Positions 8,016 to 15,167 of a stretch of DNA of 51,404 nt are shown piece after piece. Both the position numbers and the translations under genes were made by a program. Location of the stretch: the NCBI GenBank assembly GCA_049324835.1, contig JBMOMT010000062.1, positions 1-51,404 on the forward strand. The letters run 5' to 3'. The notes under the pieces were generated by a model. The model was not told the origin of the DNA. It did no database searches and saw only the letters and a list, made by a program, of their open reading frames with translations. How positions within the stretch are numbered: position 1 is the stretch's first letter; each line of letters starts with the position of its first letter. Source of the DNA: JBMOMT01 sp049324835. GTDB taxonomy: Bacteria; Chloroflexota; Anaerolineae; CAYNKW01.

Positions 8016-8921
8016 TCACGCATCGATCTTGGCCAGCACTTTTTTGGTGGCCGCGGGCAGTTCGGCGAACGATTCGACGACGGTGGCCCCCACCGCACGC
8101 AGACGCTCGACCTTGCCCTCGTAGGTGCCGCGCCCGCCTTCGACGATGGCCCCGGCGTGGGAAAAGCGGGTGCCGCTCTTGGCTGCCTTGCCGCCGATAT
8201 AAGCCACCAGCGGCTTGGTGAACGCGCCTTCGGCGATCAGATCGGCCACCCGTTCTTCCTGGCTGGTGCCGATCTCGCCGAACATGACCACGGCTTTGGT
8301 TTCGGGGTCTTGCTCAAAGAGCTTTATCACCTCCGGGTGGGGCAGTCCCACCACCGCGTCGCCGCCCACGTGCACCAGCGTCGTCGCGCCGATGCCCTCT
8401 TTGCCCAGGTAGTAGGCCATCGACGAGGTGATGCCGCCGCTGCGCGACGAGATGCCCACCGGGCCGGGGCGGAACCAGGCTTTGGCCGATTCGGCCCGGC
8501 CGCCCATCATGCCCAGCACGCCTTTATCGGGGCTGAGCACGCCCAGCGTGTTGGGGCCCACAAATTTGGCGCCAGTCTCTTTGGCCCGTTTGGCAATCGA
8601 CAGCACATCGTAAATGGGCACCCGGTCGGGCACGATGACCAGCAATTTCACCCCGGCGTCGATGGCTTCCAGCGCCGCGCTCTTGACCAGTGGCGCGGGG
8701 ATAAAAAGCACGCTGATGTCGATGGGGCCGGCCTTTTCCCAGGCCTCTTCGATGGTATCAAAAACGGGGATGCCTTCCACCTGCTCGCCGCCCCGGCCTG
8801 GCGTCACGCCGGCCACCACGTTCGAGCCGTAACCGACCATCAATTGCGTTCGAGTGATACCCTCGCGTCCGGTGATGCCTTGCACCAGCACCCGTTTGGT
8901 TCTATCGATCAGAATGGACAT
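8016..8921 (-). CDS. Acyl-CoA synthetase (succinyl/citryl-CoA ligase type), alpha subunit
   Basis: A 301-residue alpha (CoA-binding, phosphohistidine) subunit of the succinyl-CoA-synthetase superfamily. The CoA-binding start VLVQGITGREG is at residues 11-21, ISSRSGGITSSMAYYLG near 157, the nucleotide-linked MFGEIG glutamate near 216, and TRFSHAGAIVEGG with the phosphorylatable histidine H255. All catalytic residues of the superfamily that I can place are present. The ATG at 8921 follows AAAAAGGGAG. The gene is 16 bases after the ferredoxin-tailed beta gene and before the lyase gene, so the ligase and lyase are probably consecutive enzymes (acid + CoA + NTP to acyl-CoA, then cleavage). Succinate, citrate, malate or methyl-substituted analogues are possible acids. 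Confidence 0.87.
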   Translation of the reverse strand: MSILIDRTKRVLVQGITGREGITRTQLMVGYGSNVVAGVTPGRGGEQVEGIPVFDTIEEAWEKAGPIDISVLFIPAPLVKSAALEAIDAGVKLLVIVPDRVPIYDVLSIAKRAKETGAKFVGPNTLGVLSPDKGVLGMMGGRAESAKAWFRPGPVGISSRSGGITSSMAYYLGKEGIGATTLVHVGGDAVVGLPHPEVIKLFEQDPETKAVVMFGEIGTSQEERVADLIAEGAFTKPLVAYIGGKAAKSGTRFSHAGAIVEGGRGTYEGKVERLRAVGATVVESFAELPAATKKVLAKIDA

Positions 8922-8937
8922 GGTTGTTCTCCCTTTT

Positions 8938-10470
8938 TCACGCTTGGTCCAGGCCCGGTATGGGCAAATCCACGCGCCCGCCGCCCGCGCCGTAGAGCAG
9001 GCAATCGACTTCGCAGGCCAGGCACTCCACACAGCGCCCCTTTTTGGCCTCCTCTGGGGTGATGTTGAGCACCGGCAGGCCGTCGTCGTTGAGCGAAAGA
9101 ATCTGGCGGGCGCATTCCTTCACACAAACCTTGCTCTCACACGTGACGCAAACGGCGTGATCGTAGGTGATGCTGCCGCCGGTGACGGTCTCAAAGCGGT
9201 AGGGTTTCTGTGGTTTGGGCCGGCGGGCGGGGGCGGGCACATCGCGCCGCTCGCCGGCTCGGATGAGCGCGTCCAGGCGCTGGGCGCAGAAATCGGGCGA
9301 ATCGTCCTTTTTGTAGCCTTCCACCGGCGCGGGAATGCGGCCGTTGAGTTGTTCCAGGATGGCCACGGCCTTGTCTTCCGAATTGCCGCCCAGACGGATG
9401 ACCACCGGCACGTCGAGGTGCGCTTCCAGGAAGGCTTTGACCAGCCCTCGGGCCGAGTGAAACTGCTCCTGGCTGGCGACGCCAGAGCCGGAGCCGAAAT
9501 AGCCGTCGACGGGGCCGGTGGCGAGCACGATCCTGGCGGCGCGGTAGACCTTGCTGGCCGGCGGGTTGCCGCTGGTATCCACGAACGTAGCCAGTTTGTA
9601 ACCCTGGCGCAGCACGGCGTCCATGCTCATCATCGATCCGCCGCCGCCCGCGCCGTGAAAGCCCACATAGCCCTCGCCTTTTTCGAAATCACCGGCCATC
9701 TGGATGAAATAGAACGTGCCGCGATAGTCTTGCGCTTCGACATCGTAGGCGATCTTTTCCAGCGTCGTGGGGGGGCGGTCGTACTCGCGGGCGATGGTGA
9801 TGCCCAGGTCTTTGTGGCGAAAGACGGCGTAATCGTCCACCGTCACCCGGCAGTCGGCGGCATAGAGCTTGCCGTCGGCCGTCTGCACCAGCGGGTTGAT
9901 CTCGGCGGCGCGGGCTTCGTAGGTGCGGGCCACCCCGTAAAGCTGCACCAGCAGCCCACCCAGGTCACGCTGCAATGCGCCGTCGATGCCGGTCTGGCGC
10001 ACCAGGTTACGCGCCTGATAGTCTTGCAGGCCGAATTCGATATCGACGTGGCTGCTGGCGACGCGGTCTGGGTTGGCGGCGGCGATCTCTTCGATGCCGC
10101 TGCCGCCGACGCTGGAGAACATCACCAGCGGCGCCTGGGCGCGGTCGTCGACGATGACGCCGGCATAAAACTCGCGGGTGATATCGAGCTGCTCTTCGAT
10201 CAGCACCTGTTCGACGGTGAACCCTTTGACCTTCATGCCCAGCATGGCCCCGGCGGCGGCGGCGGCCTCATCGGGCGTGGCCGCTTTTTTGATGCCGCCC
10301 ATCGCCGCCCGGCCTGTCACCCAGGCCTGGGCCTTGACCATCACCGGCTTGCCGATCTCTTGGGCCAGTGTGCGCGCCTGGTCTGGTGTGGTCGCCACGC
10401 CGCCTTTGGGCACGGCGATTTTGAACTGCTGAAGAAGTGTTTTTCCTTGATACTCGTGCAGTCGGGCCAT
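8938..10470 (-). CDS. Acyl-CoA synthetase beta subunit fused to a 2[4Fe-4S] ferredoxin domain
   Basis: A 510-residue protein. Residues 1-395 are the ATP-grasp plus CoA-ligase part of a succinyl-CoA-synthetase beta subunit: MARLHEYQGK start, KPVMVKAQAWVTGR near 41, EINPL near 200, and a glycine-rich GFHGAGGGG at 270-278 in place of the usual loop. After a Pro/Arg/Lys linker (about 400-430) comes a ferredoxin-like tail with two complete cysteine sets: C441, C444, C449, C453 and C480, C483, C486, C490. Ordinary SucC and CcsA proteins are about 390-430 residues and lack this tail. The ATG at 10470 is preferred over one 9 codons upstream because AAGGAGGG precedes it. It is the first gene of the operon. 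The tail may sense redox state, dock a ferredoxin-linked partner or transfer electrons; none is proven. Confidence 0.88.
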   Translation of the reverse strand: MARLHEYQGKTLLQQFKIAVPKGGVATTPDQARTLAQEIGKPVMVKAQAWVTGRAAMGGIKKAATPDEAAAAAGAMLGMKVKGFTVEQVLIEEQLDITREFYAGVIVDDRAQAPLVMFSSVGGSGIEEIAAANPDRVASSHVDIEFGLQDYQARNLVRQTGIDGALQRDLGGLLVQLYGVARTYEARAAEINPLVQTADGKLYAADCRVTVDDYAVFRHKDLGITIAREYDRPPTTLEKIAYDVEAQDYRGTFYFIQMAGDFEKGEGYVGFHGAGGGGSMMSMDAVLRQGYKLATFVDTSGNPPASKVYRAARIVLATGPVDGYFGSGSGVASQEQFHSARGLVKAFLEAHLDVPVVIRLGGNSEDKAVAILEQLNGRIPAPVEGYKKDDSPDFCAQRLDALIRAGERRDVPAPARRPKPQKPYRFETVTGGSITYDHAVCVTCESKVCVKECARQILSLNDDGLPVLNITPEEAKKGRCVECLACEVDCLLYGAGGGRVDLPIPGLDQA

Positions 10471-10500
10471 AAAAATCCCTCCTTGGTTAAACCCCATGGG

Positions 10501-10613
10501 TCATCGGTGAAAAAACAACGCCCCGGCTTGAAAAGTCAGGGGCGCTTGTGTTTGGAAGCTGCACTTTCAAGCCATCATCGGCTACTGAATTGGCAATGAT
10601 GAGACACCACCGG
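10501..10613 (-). promoter_or_regulatory. Structured 5' leader with possible attenuator
   Basis: Between the predicted transcription start (about 10613) and the first gene of the carboxylate operon lies a leader of about 140 bases. It contains a terminator-like hairpin (RNA stem from 10544-10539 and 10524-10519, then a U-rich stretch 10515-10510). Its loop includes the complement (10533-10525) of an upstream segment, 10573-10565, with nine matching bases. The two pairings would compete or form a pseudoknot, as expected for attenuation or a riboswitch-like device. No known riboswitch class was recognised. Confidence 0.45.
10510..10544 (-). terminator. Leader terminator-like hairpin
   Basis: On the minus strand CGCCCC pairs with GGGGCG across a 14-base loop, followed by TTGTTTTTTC. 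It sits 40 bases before the first start codon of the operon, so it can only work as a conditional (leader) terminator. Confidence 0.5.
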
Positions 10614-10619
10614 GGGTCA

Positions 10620-10647
10620 ATTATACCACACTCTTGAGCCTTTGCAA
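10620..10647 (-). promoter_or_regulatory. Promoter of the carboxylate operon
   Basis: On the minus strand TTGCAA (10647-10642) is followed after 16 bases by a perfect TATAAT (10625-10620). It is the only good sigma70-type promoter seen upstream of the ferredoxin-tailed ligase gene. Confidence 0.65.
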
Positions 10648-10734
10648 GAGTCATCAGGGCTTTCCACAAGCCGGCCAGAGCCTCTTTTCTACCACAAATC
10701 GGCCGCGGATTCACACAGATTTTCGTAGATAAAA

Positions 10735-10890
10735 TGTAACAACTCACCCTCCCGCAGGCTTTCGTAGGGGCGCGGCATTGCCGCGCCTCCTTGTGCCGCC
10801 ACAGTTTGCAGGTTTGCCGGGTCTGGTCGGCCAGATTGTGGGACAGGATGGCCGATTTTAGCCTGCGGGAGGGTAGGCTGAGCAGTTACA
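10735..10890. repeat. 156-bp MITE-like element with terminal inverted repeats
   Basis: The left end reads TGTAACAACTCA then CCCTCCCGCAGGCT; the right end is AGCCTGCGGGAGGGT then CTGAGCAGTTACA, giving a long imperfect terminal inverted repeat. Inside is a perfect 8-bp stem (10769-10776 with 10780-10787). No gene. It occupies most of the spacer between the ETF operon terminator and the carboxylate operon promoter. The outermost bases resemble those of the element at 29074-29229. The remaining spacer (10648-10734) shows nothing recognisable. Confidence 0.65.
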
Positions 10891-10926
10891 AAAAGAAAAG
10901 AGCACCGGATCGTAACTCCGGTGCTC
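10890..10926 (-). terminator. Intrinsic terminator of the ETF/Hdr operon
   Basis: On the minus strand GAGCACCGGA pairs perfectly over 10 bp with TCCGGTGCTC around a 7-base loop, followed by TTTTCTTTTT. It starts 24 bases after the ETF alpha stop codon. Confidence 0.9.
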
Positions 10927-10949
10927 TGAGGTTTTTGGCAAATCCTCTG

Positions 10950-11933
10950 CTACTGCGAGAGCAGCGCCCTGACTTCTTTTTCCACCAGCGGCACCACCTC
11001 GAACAGATCACCCACGATGCCGTAATCGGCAAAGCTAAAGATGGGCGCTTCGGGGTCTTTGTTGATGGCCACGATGACCTTGGAGGTCTTCATGCCCGCC
11101 AGGTGCTGGATGGCCCCCGAGATGCCGCAGGCCACGTACAGGTTGGGCGTGACGGTTTTGCCTGTCTGGCCCACCTGATGGCTGTGATCGATCCAGCCGG
11201 CGTCCACCGCCGCGCGCGAAGAGCCCACCGAGCCGCCCAGCGCTTTGGCCAGCGCGCGCACCGGCGCAAAGCCTTCCGGCCCTTTGACGCCCCGCCCGCC
11301 GGAGACGATGATGGAGGCTTCGGTGAGGGGCACTTCGCCCGCCTCGGCCATGAGGGTGTCGATCACTTGCGCCCGCACCGGTCCCACGTCCACGGCGACC
11401 TTTTCCACCGTCGCTGTCCTGGAGGCGTCTGGCTCCGGCGCGCCCAACACGTTGGGCCGCACGGTGACCATTTGCGGCGTGGATTTGAGCCGGACGGTGG
11501 CGATGATTTTGCCGGCAAAGATGGGCCGGCTGATGAGCAGCCGTCCGTCGCCGTCCAGGGCGAAACCGGTGCAGTCCGATTCCAGGCCCACGCCCAGCCG
11601 GGCCGCCAGTCGGGGGGCGATGTCTTTGCCGGTGGCGGAAGCGGCCATCAAGACCGCCGCCGGTTCGGCCTGTTTCACGATGCCGGCCAGCACGTTGGTA
11701 TAACCTTCGCTGGAGAACGTTCCCAGAGCCGGGTCATCGGCCAGATAGACCCTGGCCGCGCCATAGTGGGCCAGCAGATCGGCCTGGCCCGCCACGCCCG
11801 CGCCCAGCAACGCCGCCTCGGCCACGCCGCCCATCTGCGCCGCCAGGGCCGCTGCCTTGCCCAGCATCTCAAAGGTCACGCTCTTGACTTCACCGTCGCG
11901 CACTTCGGCTACAACGAGTATATCGTTCGACAT
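10950..11933 (-). CDS. etfA: Electron transfer flavoprotein, alpha subunit
   Basis: A 327-residue EtfA. The C-terminal FAD domain is canonical: SRAAVDAGWIDHSHQVGQTG near residue 245, LYVACGISGAIQHLAGM, then INKDPEAPIF and DYGIVGDLFEVVP near the C-terminus. The N-terminal domain has the TSFSSEGYTNVLAGI-like stretch typical of EtfA. Start choice: AGGAGG directly abuts an ATG at 11939, so the ATG at 11933 (6 bases spacing) is favoured; the difference is two residues. It is the last gene of the acyl-CoA dehydrogenase/Hdr operon and is followed by a strong terminator. It forms a heterodimer with EtfB and carries electrons from the dehydrogenase, here presumably to the Hdr-like proteins. Whether it is bifurcating cannot be read with confidence. 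Confidence 0.95.
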   Translation of the reverse strand: MSNDILVVAEVRDGEVKSVTFEMLGKAAALAAQMGGVAEAALLGAGVAGQADLLAHYGAARVYLADDPALGTFSSEGYTNVLAGIVKQAEPAAVLMAASATGKDIAPRLAARLGVGLESDCTGFALDGDGRLLISRPIFAGKIIATVRLKSTPQMVTVRPNVLGAPEPDASRTATVEKVAVDVGPVRAQVIDTLMAEAGEVPLTEASIIVSGGRGVKGPEGFAPVRALAKALGGSVGSSRAAVDAGWIDHSHQVGQTGKTVTPNLYVACGISGAIQHLAGMKTSKVIVAINKDPEAPIFSFADYGIVGDLFEVVPLVEKEVRALLSQ

Positions 11934-11943
11934 TTCCATCCTC

Positions 11944-12720
11944 CTATATGACCTTTGCTTCTTCGCGCAGCAGCCGCACCAGCTCTTTGGCCGCCTCGGC
12001 CGGTTCGCCGCCGATGACCTTGCCACCGCCACGCTCCGGCGGCAGCGTCACCGACACCAATTCCGACTTGGGAACAAGAGCCGCCGGGTCGAGGCCCAGG
12101 TCGGCGGCCGTCCAGGTGGTGTAGGGTTTACTCTTGGCCTGGCGGATGCCGCGGAACGAGGGGTAGCGTGGCTCGTTGAGGCCCTTTTGCGCCGAAAAGA
12201 CGGCCGGCAGCGGCGTTGCCACCACCTGCTTGCCGCCTTCCACCTCGCGCTGGGCCGTGGCCTTACCATCGCCGATCTCTAGCCTGGTGACCACCGAGAC
12301 GTGCGGCAGGTCGAGCATCTCGGCCAGCAAGATGCCCACCTGGGCGTTGTCGTGATCCACACCCTGCTTGCCGGTGAAGACGAAATCGTACGCACCCACC
12401 TTTTTGATCGCCGCCGCCAGCACCTGCGCCGTGACAAAAGCGTCGGCGGCTCCGAAGGCCGGGTCGTCCAGATGGATGGCCTGGTCGCAGCCCAGCGCCA
12501 GCGCCTGCAAGATCGCCTCGCGGGCGCGTTCTGACCCCAGGCAGATGACCGTCACCTGGCCTTCGCCAGCGGCCTCTTTTTTCAGCAGGCACTCTTCGAT
12601 GGCGTACTCGTCGTAGGGGTTGACCACGTACTGGATGCCCTCCTCGACGATTTTGCCATCGCGCACCTGAAAGCGAGTTTCGGTGTCTGGCACCTGCTTC
12701 ATGCAGATTATAGCGTTCAT
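11944..12720 (-). CDS. etfB: Electron transfer flavoprotein, beta subunit
   Basis: A 258-residue EtfB. It starts MNAIICMKQVPDT, has NPYDEYAIEECL near residue 35, and the nucleotide-binding stretch GKQGVDHDNAQVGILLAEML near 120 (in many EtfB proteins the Asn is Thr). RYPSFRGIRQAKSKP near 190 is the family signature region. Gene order etfB-etfA with 10 bases between them indicates co-translation. The beta subunit holds either AMP (simple ETF) or a second FAD (bifurcating ETF). The adjacent Hdr genes make an ETF-Hdr electron relay likely. Confidence 0.95.
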   Translation of the reverse strand: MNAIICMKQVPDTETRFQVRDGKIVEEGIQYVVNPYDEYAIEECLLKKEAAGEGQVTVICLGSERAREAILQALALGCDQAIHLDDPAFGAADAFVTAQVLAAAIKKVGAYDFVFTGKQGVDHDNAQVGILLAEMLDLPHVSVVTRLEIGDGKATAQREVEGGKQVVATPLPAVFSAQKGLNEPRYPSFRGIRQAKSKPYTTWTAADLGLDPAALVPKSELVSVTLPPERGGGKVIGGEPAEAAKELVRLLREEAKVI

Positions 12721-12767
12721 GCCTTCCTCCTTGTAAAAGTAAAAGCCTCAACTTTTTGTATCGTTTG

Positions 12768-13199
12768 CTAACGTGGCCGTTTCCCGTACTGCCATTTTGC
12801 TATCAGCGTAATGATGACCAGCGTGACGATCCCTATGACCGAGAACAACGCGCCGATCCAGATCGTCTCCGACGGAACGTCCACCAGCAGCAGGATCGGC
12901 AGCGCCAGCGTGCTGGGCGCGGCAAAGACCAGCGCGCCGGCCAGTCCGCCGATGAAATTCACCCACCACAGCCAGATCGGGTAACGCTCTGGGTTCTGGC
13001 GTTTCAGATTCAGGCCATAGACGAGCAGCGCCAGAATCAGCAGGCCCAACCCCAGAAAGGGCAGCCCGATGAACAAAAAGAACGGTTCAACCAGCGCGCC
13101 GACGACCGTGAATGTTATCCCGGCCAGCGCAAACACCAGCGCGGCGATCCAGAAGCGGGCGGCTCCTCTGAACTCGTGGTACCAGGAGAACTCGGTCAT
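12768..13199 (-). CDS. Small four-helix membrane protein of the Hdr operon
   Basis: A 143-residue protein with about four hydrophobic segments (around residues 13-35, 38-58, 75-98 and 110-132) and a short basic C-terminal tail (KWQYGKRPR). No recognised family, no cysteine or histidine pattern for heme or FeS binding. It starts 9 bases after the HdrA stop with only a weak ribosome site, suggesting translational coupling. The position between the HdrA-like gene and etfBA suggests a membrane anchor for the soluble redox complex, but nothing in the sequence shows this directly. Confidence 0.7.
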   Translation of the reverse strand: MTEFSWYHEFRGAARFWIAALVFALAGITFTVVGALVEPFFLFIGLPFLGLGLLILALLVYGLNLKRQNPERYPIWLWWVNFIGGLAGALVFAAPSTLALPILLLVDVPSETIWIGALFSVIGIVTLVIITLIAKWQYGKRPR

Positions 13200-13207
13200 G
13201 GTCTGGC

Positions 13208-15166
13208 TCACGCTAACAGCGCTTCGATCATGGCCAGGGTCTGATCGGCGGTAAAGTGCTGGAGCTGGATGGCCCCCGAAGGGCAGGCCATGCTGCACGC
13301 GCCGCAGCCTTTGCACAGCGCGGCGTTGACGGTCATGACGTGCTTCCAGGGGTGAATCGCCAGTGCGCCATAAGGGCACTGGTGCTCGCACAGACGGCAA
13401 CCGGCGCACAGTTCCTCGTCCACGATGCTGGTGATGGCCTCGATCTGCACTGTGCCCCGGCTCAGCGGGATCAGCGCCGACGAGGCGGCAGCCTTGGCCT
13501 GAGAGATGGTATCGGGGATGTCTTTGGGCGCCTGGCAGGTGCCGGCCAAAAAGACGCCGTCGCTGGTGGTATCCACCGGGCGCAGCTTGGGGTGGGCCTC
13601 GGCGAAAAAGCCATCGGCGGAGCGGGCCAGTTTGAGCAGCCCCGCTATCTCGTTGGCATCCTCCCGCGCCTTGACCCCGGTCGCCAGCACCACCAGATCG
13701 GCGGGCACGGCCACTGCCTGGCCGATCAGCGTATCTTCGGCGCGCACGATGAGTTTGCCGCTTTTGCGGTCGTGATAGATCTCGGAGGGGTTGCCGCGGC
13801 AATAGTGCACCCCCTCGGCGCGCACCTGGTCGTAATACTCCTCAAAGCCTTTGCCAAAAGCGCGCACGTCCATGTAAAAGACGGTCACGTTCGCCTCCGG
13901 CAGGGCCTGGCGCACCAGGTGAGCCTGCTTGGCGGTGTACATGCAACAGATGCGCGAGCAGTAACTCAGATGTTCTTTGTAGCGTGAGCCGACGCACTGG
14001 ATAAAGACCACGTCCTGCGGCGCGTGGCCGTTGATACGCACCGCACCGCCGGTGGGGCCGTCGGGATCGGCCAGCCGCTCGAACTCCAGGCCGGTGATCA
14101 CGTTGGGATAGATACCGTAGGCCAGCTCCGGCTCCAGGCGCGGGTCAAAGAGATCGTAGCCGGTGGCGACCACGATCGCGCCCACGTTGAGCCTGGCCGT
14201 GACCGGCTTTTGGCCGAAATCGACCGCTTCTTCCGGGCAGGCGAGGGCGCAGGCGGGCGCATCGCCGCAGGCGCCATCGCGCACATAGAGGCAGTGCCCG
14301 GCGTCCACGACGTAGGTCGAAGGCGCCGCGCCGGGGAAGGGTTGATAGATCGCCCCTCGTCGGCTCAGGCCCAGGTTGTGAGGGTCGGGAATCTGCCCGG
14401 CCAGCACGCAGGCCGGCGCGCACGCGCCGCAGGCGGTGCAGCGGTCGGCGTTCACGTAGCGCGGGCGCTGTGTGACGGTGGCTTCAAAGTTGCCCACATA
14501 GCCCGATACCTCGTCCACCTGGGTGTTCGTCAGCAGCACGATGTCGGGGTGTTCGTCCACGCGGGCCATGACGCCGGCCAGCATCTCGCCGGCGTCGTCG
14601 CCGTCGGGAAAGGTGGTGTGCAGTTGGGCCATCCGCCCGCCGATGCCCGGCTCGCGCTCGATGAGATAGGTCTTGAAGCCGGCGTCGGCGATATCGAGCG
14701 CGGCGCTCAGGCCGGCGATGCCGCCGCCGATGACCATCGCCGCCGGGGTGACGGCCACCTCGCGCTCGGCCAGCGCCTCCAGCAACACCGCCTTGTTCAC
14801 CGCGGCAGCGATCAGTTGTTTGGCCTTTTCTGTGCCCGCGGCCTGATCGTGGTGCACCCAGGAGACCTGCTCGCGGATGTTGGCCACTTCCAGGTGGTAG
14901 GGGTTCTCGCCCGCTTCCTGGATCGTGGCGCGGAAGGTGAGCTCGTGCATACGCGGCGAGCAGGCGGCCACCACCACCCGATCCAGGCCCTGGCTCTGGA
15001 TATCCTCTTTGATGAGCGCCTGGCCGGGATCGGAGCACATGTATTGGTAATCGCGGGCTACCGTCACGTGGGGCAGGGTGGCGGCGAACTCACGCACGGC
15101 CTCCACGTCTACCGTGGCCGAGATATTGATGCCGCAATGGCACACATAAACGCCAACTTTGGCCAT
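13208..15166 (-). CDS. hdrA: HdrA-like FeS flavoprotein, long form
   Basis: A 652-residue heterodisulfide-reductase subunit A-like flavoprotein. Order of parts: N-terminal HdrA domain (VGVYVCHCGINIS at 4-16, YMCSDPGQ, ACSPRMHE); FAD Rossmann motif VIGGGIAGLSAALDIADAG near 145; ferredoxin-type CTACGACAPAC near 245; CVGSR, SRICCMYTAKQAHL and FYMDVRAFGKGFEE typical of HdrA; and a C-terminal 2[4Fe-4S] domain (CAGCRLCEHQCP and CKGCGACSMACP). Unusually, the middle segment that carries a conserved C-S-S-C in the short paralogue of this operon reads PDGDDAGEM here, with no cysteine. The ATG at 15166 has a good GGAGG and begins 2 bases before the upstream stop codon's start. It is probably a cytosolic electron-transfer core with HdrB/C. 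Confidence 0.92.
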   Translation of the reverse strand: MAKVGVYVCHCGINISATVDVEAVREFAATLPHVTVARDYQYMCSDPGQALIKEDIQSQGLDRVVVAACSPRMHELTFRATIQEAGENPYHLEVANIREQVSWVHHDQAAGTEKAKQLIAAAVNKAVLLEALAEREVAVTPAAMVIGGGIAGLSAALDIADAGFKTYLIEREPGIGGRMAQLHTTFPDGDDAGEMLAGVMARVDEHPDIVLLTNTQVDEVSGYVGNFEATVTQRPRYVNADRCTACGACAPACVLAGQIPDPHNLGLSRRGAIYQPFPGAAPSTYVVDAGHCLYVRDGACGDAPACALACPEEAVDFGQKPVTARLNVGAIVVATGYDLFDPRLEPELAYGIYPNVITGLEFERLADPDGPTGGAVRINGHAPQDVVFIQCVGSRYKEHLSYCSRICCMYTAKQAHLVRQALPEANVTVFYMDVRAFGKGFEEYYDQVRAEGVHYCRGNPSEIYHDRKSGKLIVRAEDTLIGQAVAVPADLVVLATGVKAREDANEIAGLLKLARSADGFFAEAHPKLRPVDTTSDGVFLAGTCQAPKDIPDTISQAKAAASSALIPLSRGTVQIEAITSIVDEELCAGCRLCEHQCPYGALAIHPWKHVMTVNAALCKGCGACSMACPSGAIQLQHFTADQTLAMIEALLA

Positions 15167-15167
15167 G

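Noticed and set aside
126..10470. Reading the operon as proof of a reductive TCA cycle
   Set aside because: Citrate-cleavage-like enzymes are present, but no 2-oxoglutarate:ferredoxin oxidoreductase, fumarate reductase or pyruvate synthase lies in the window, and the second hydro-lyase pair is unexplained.
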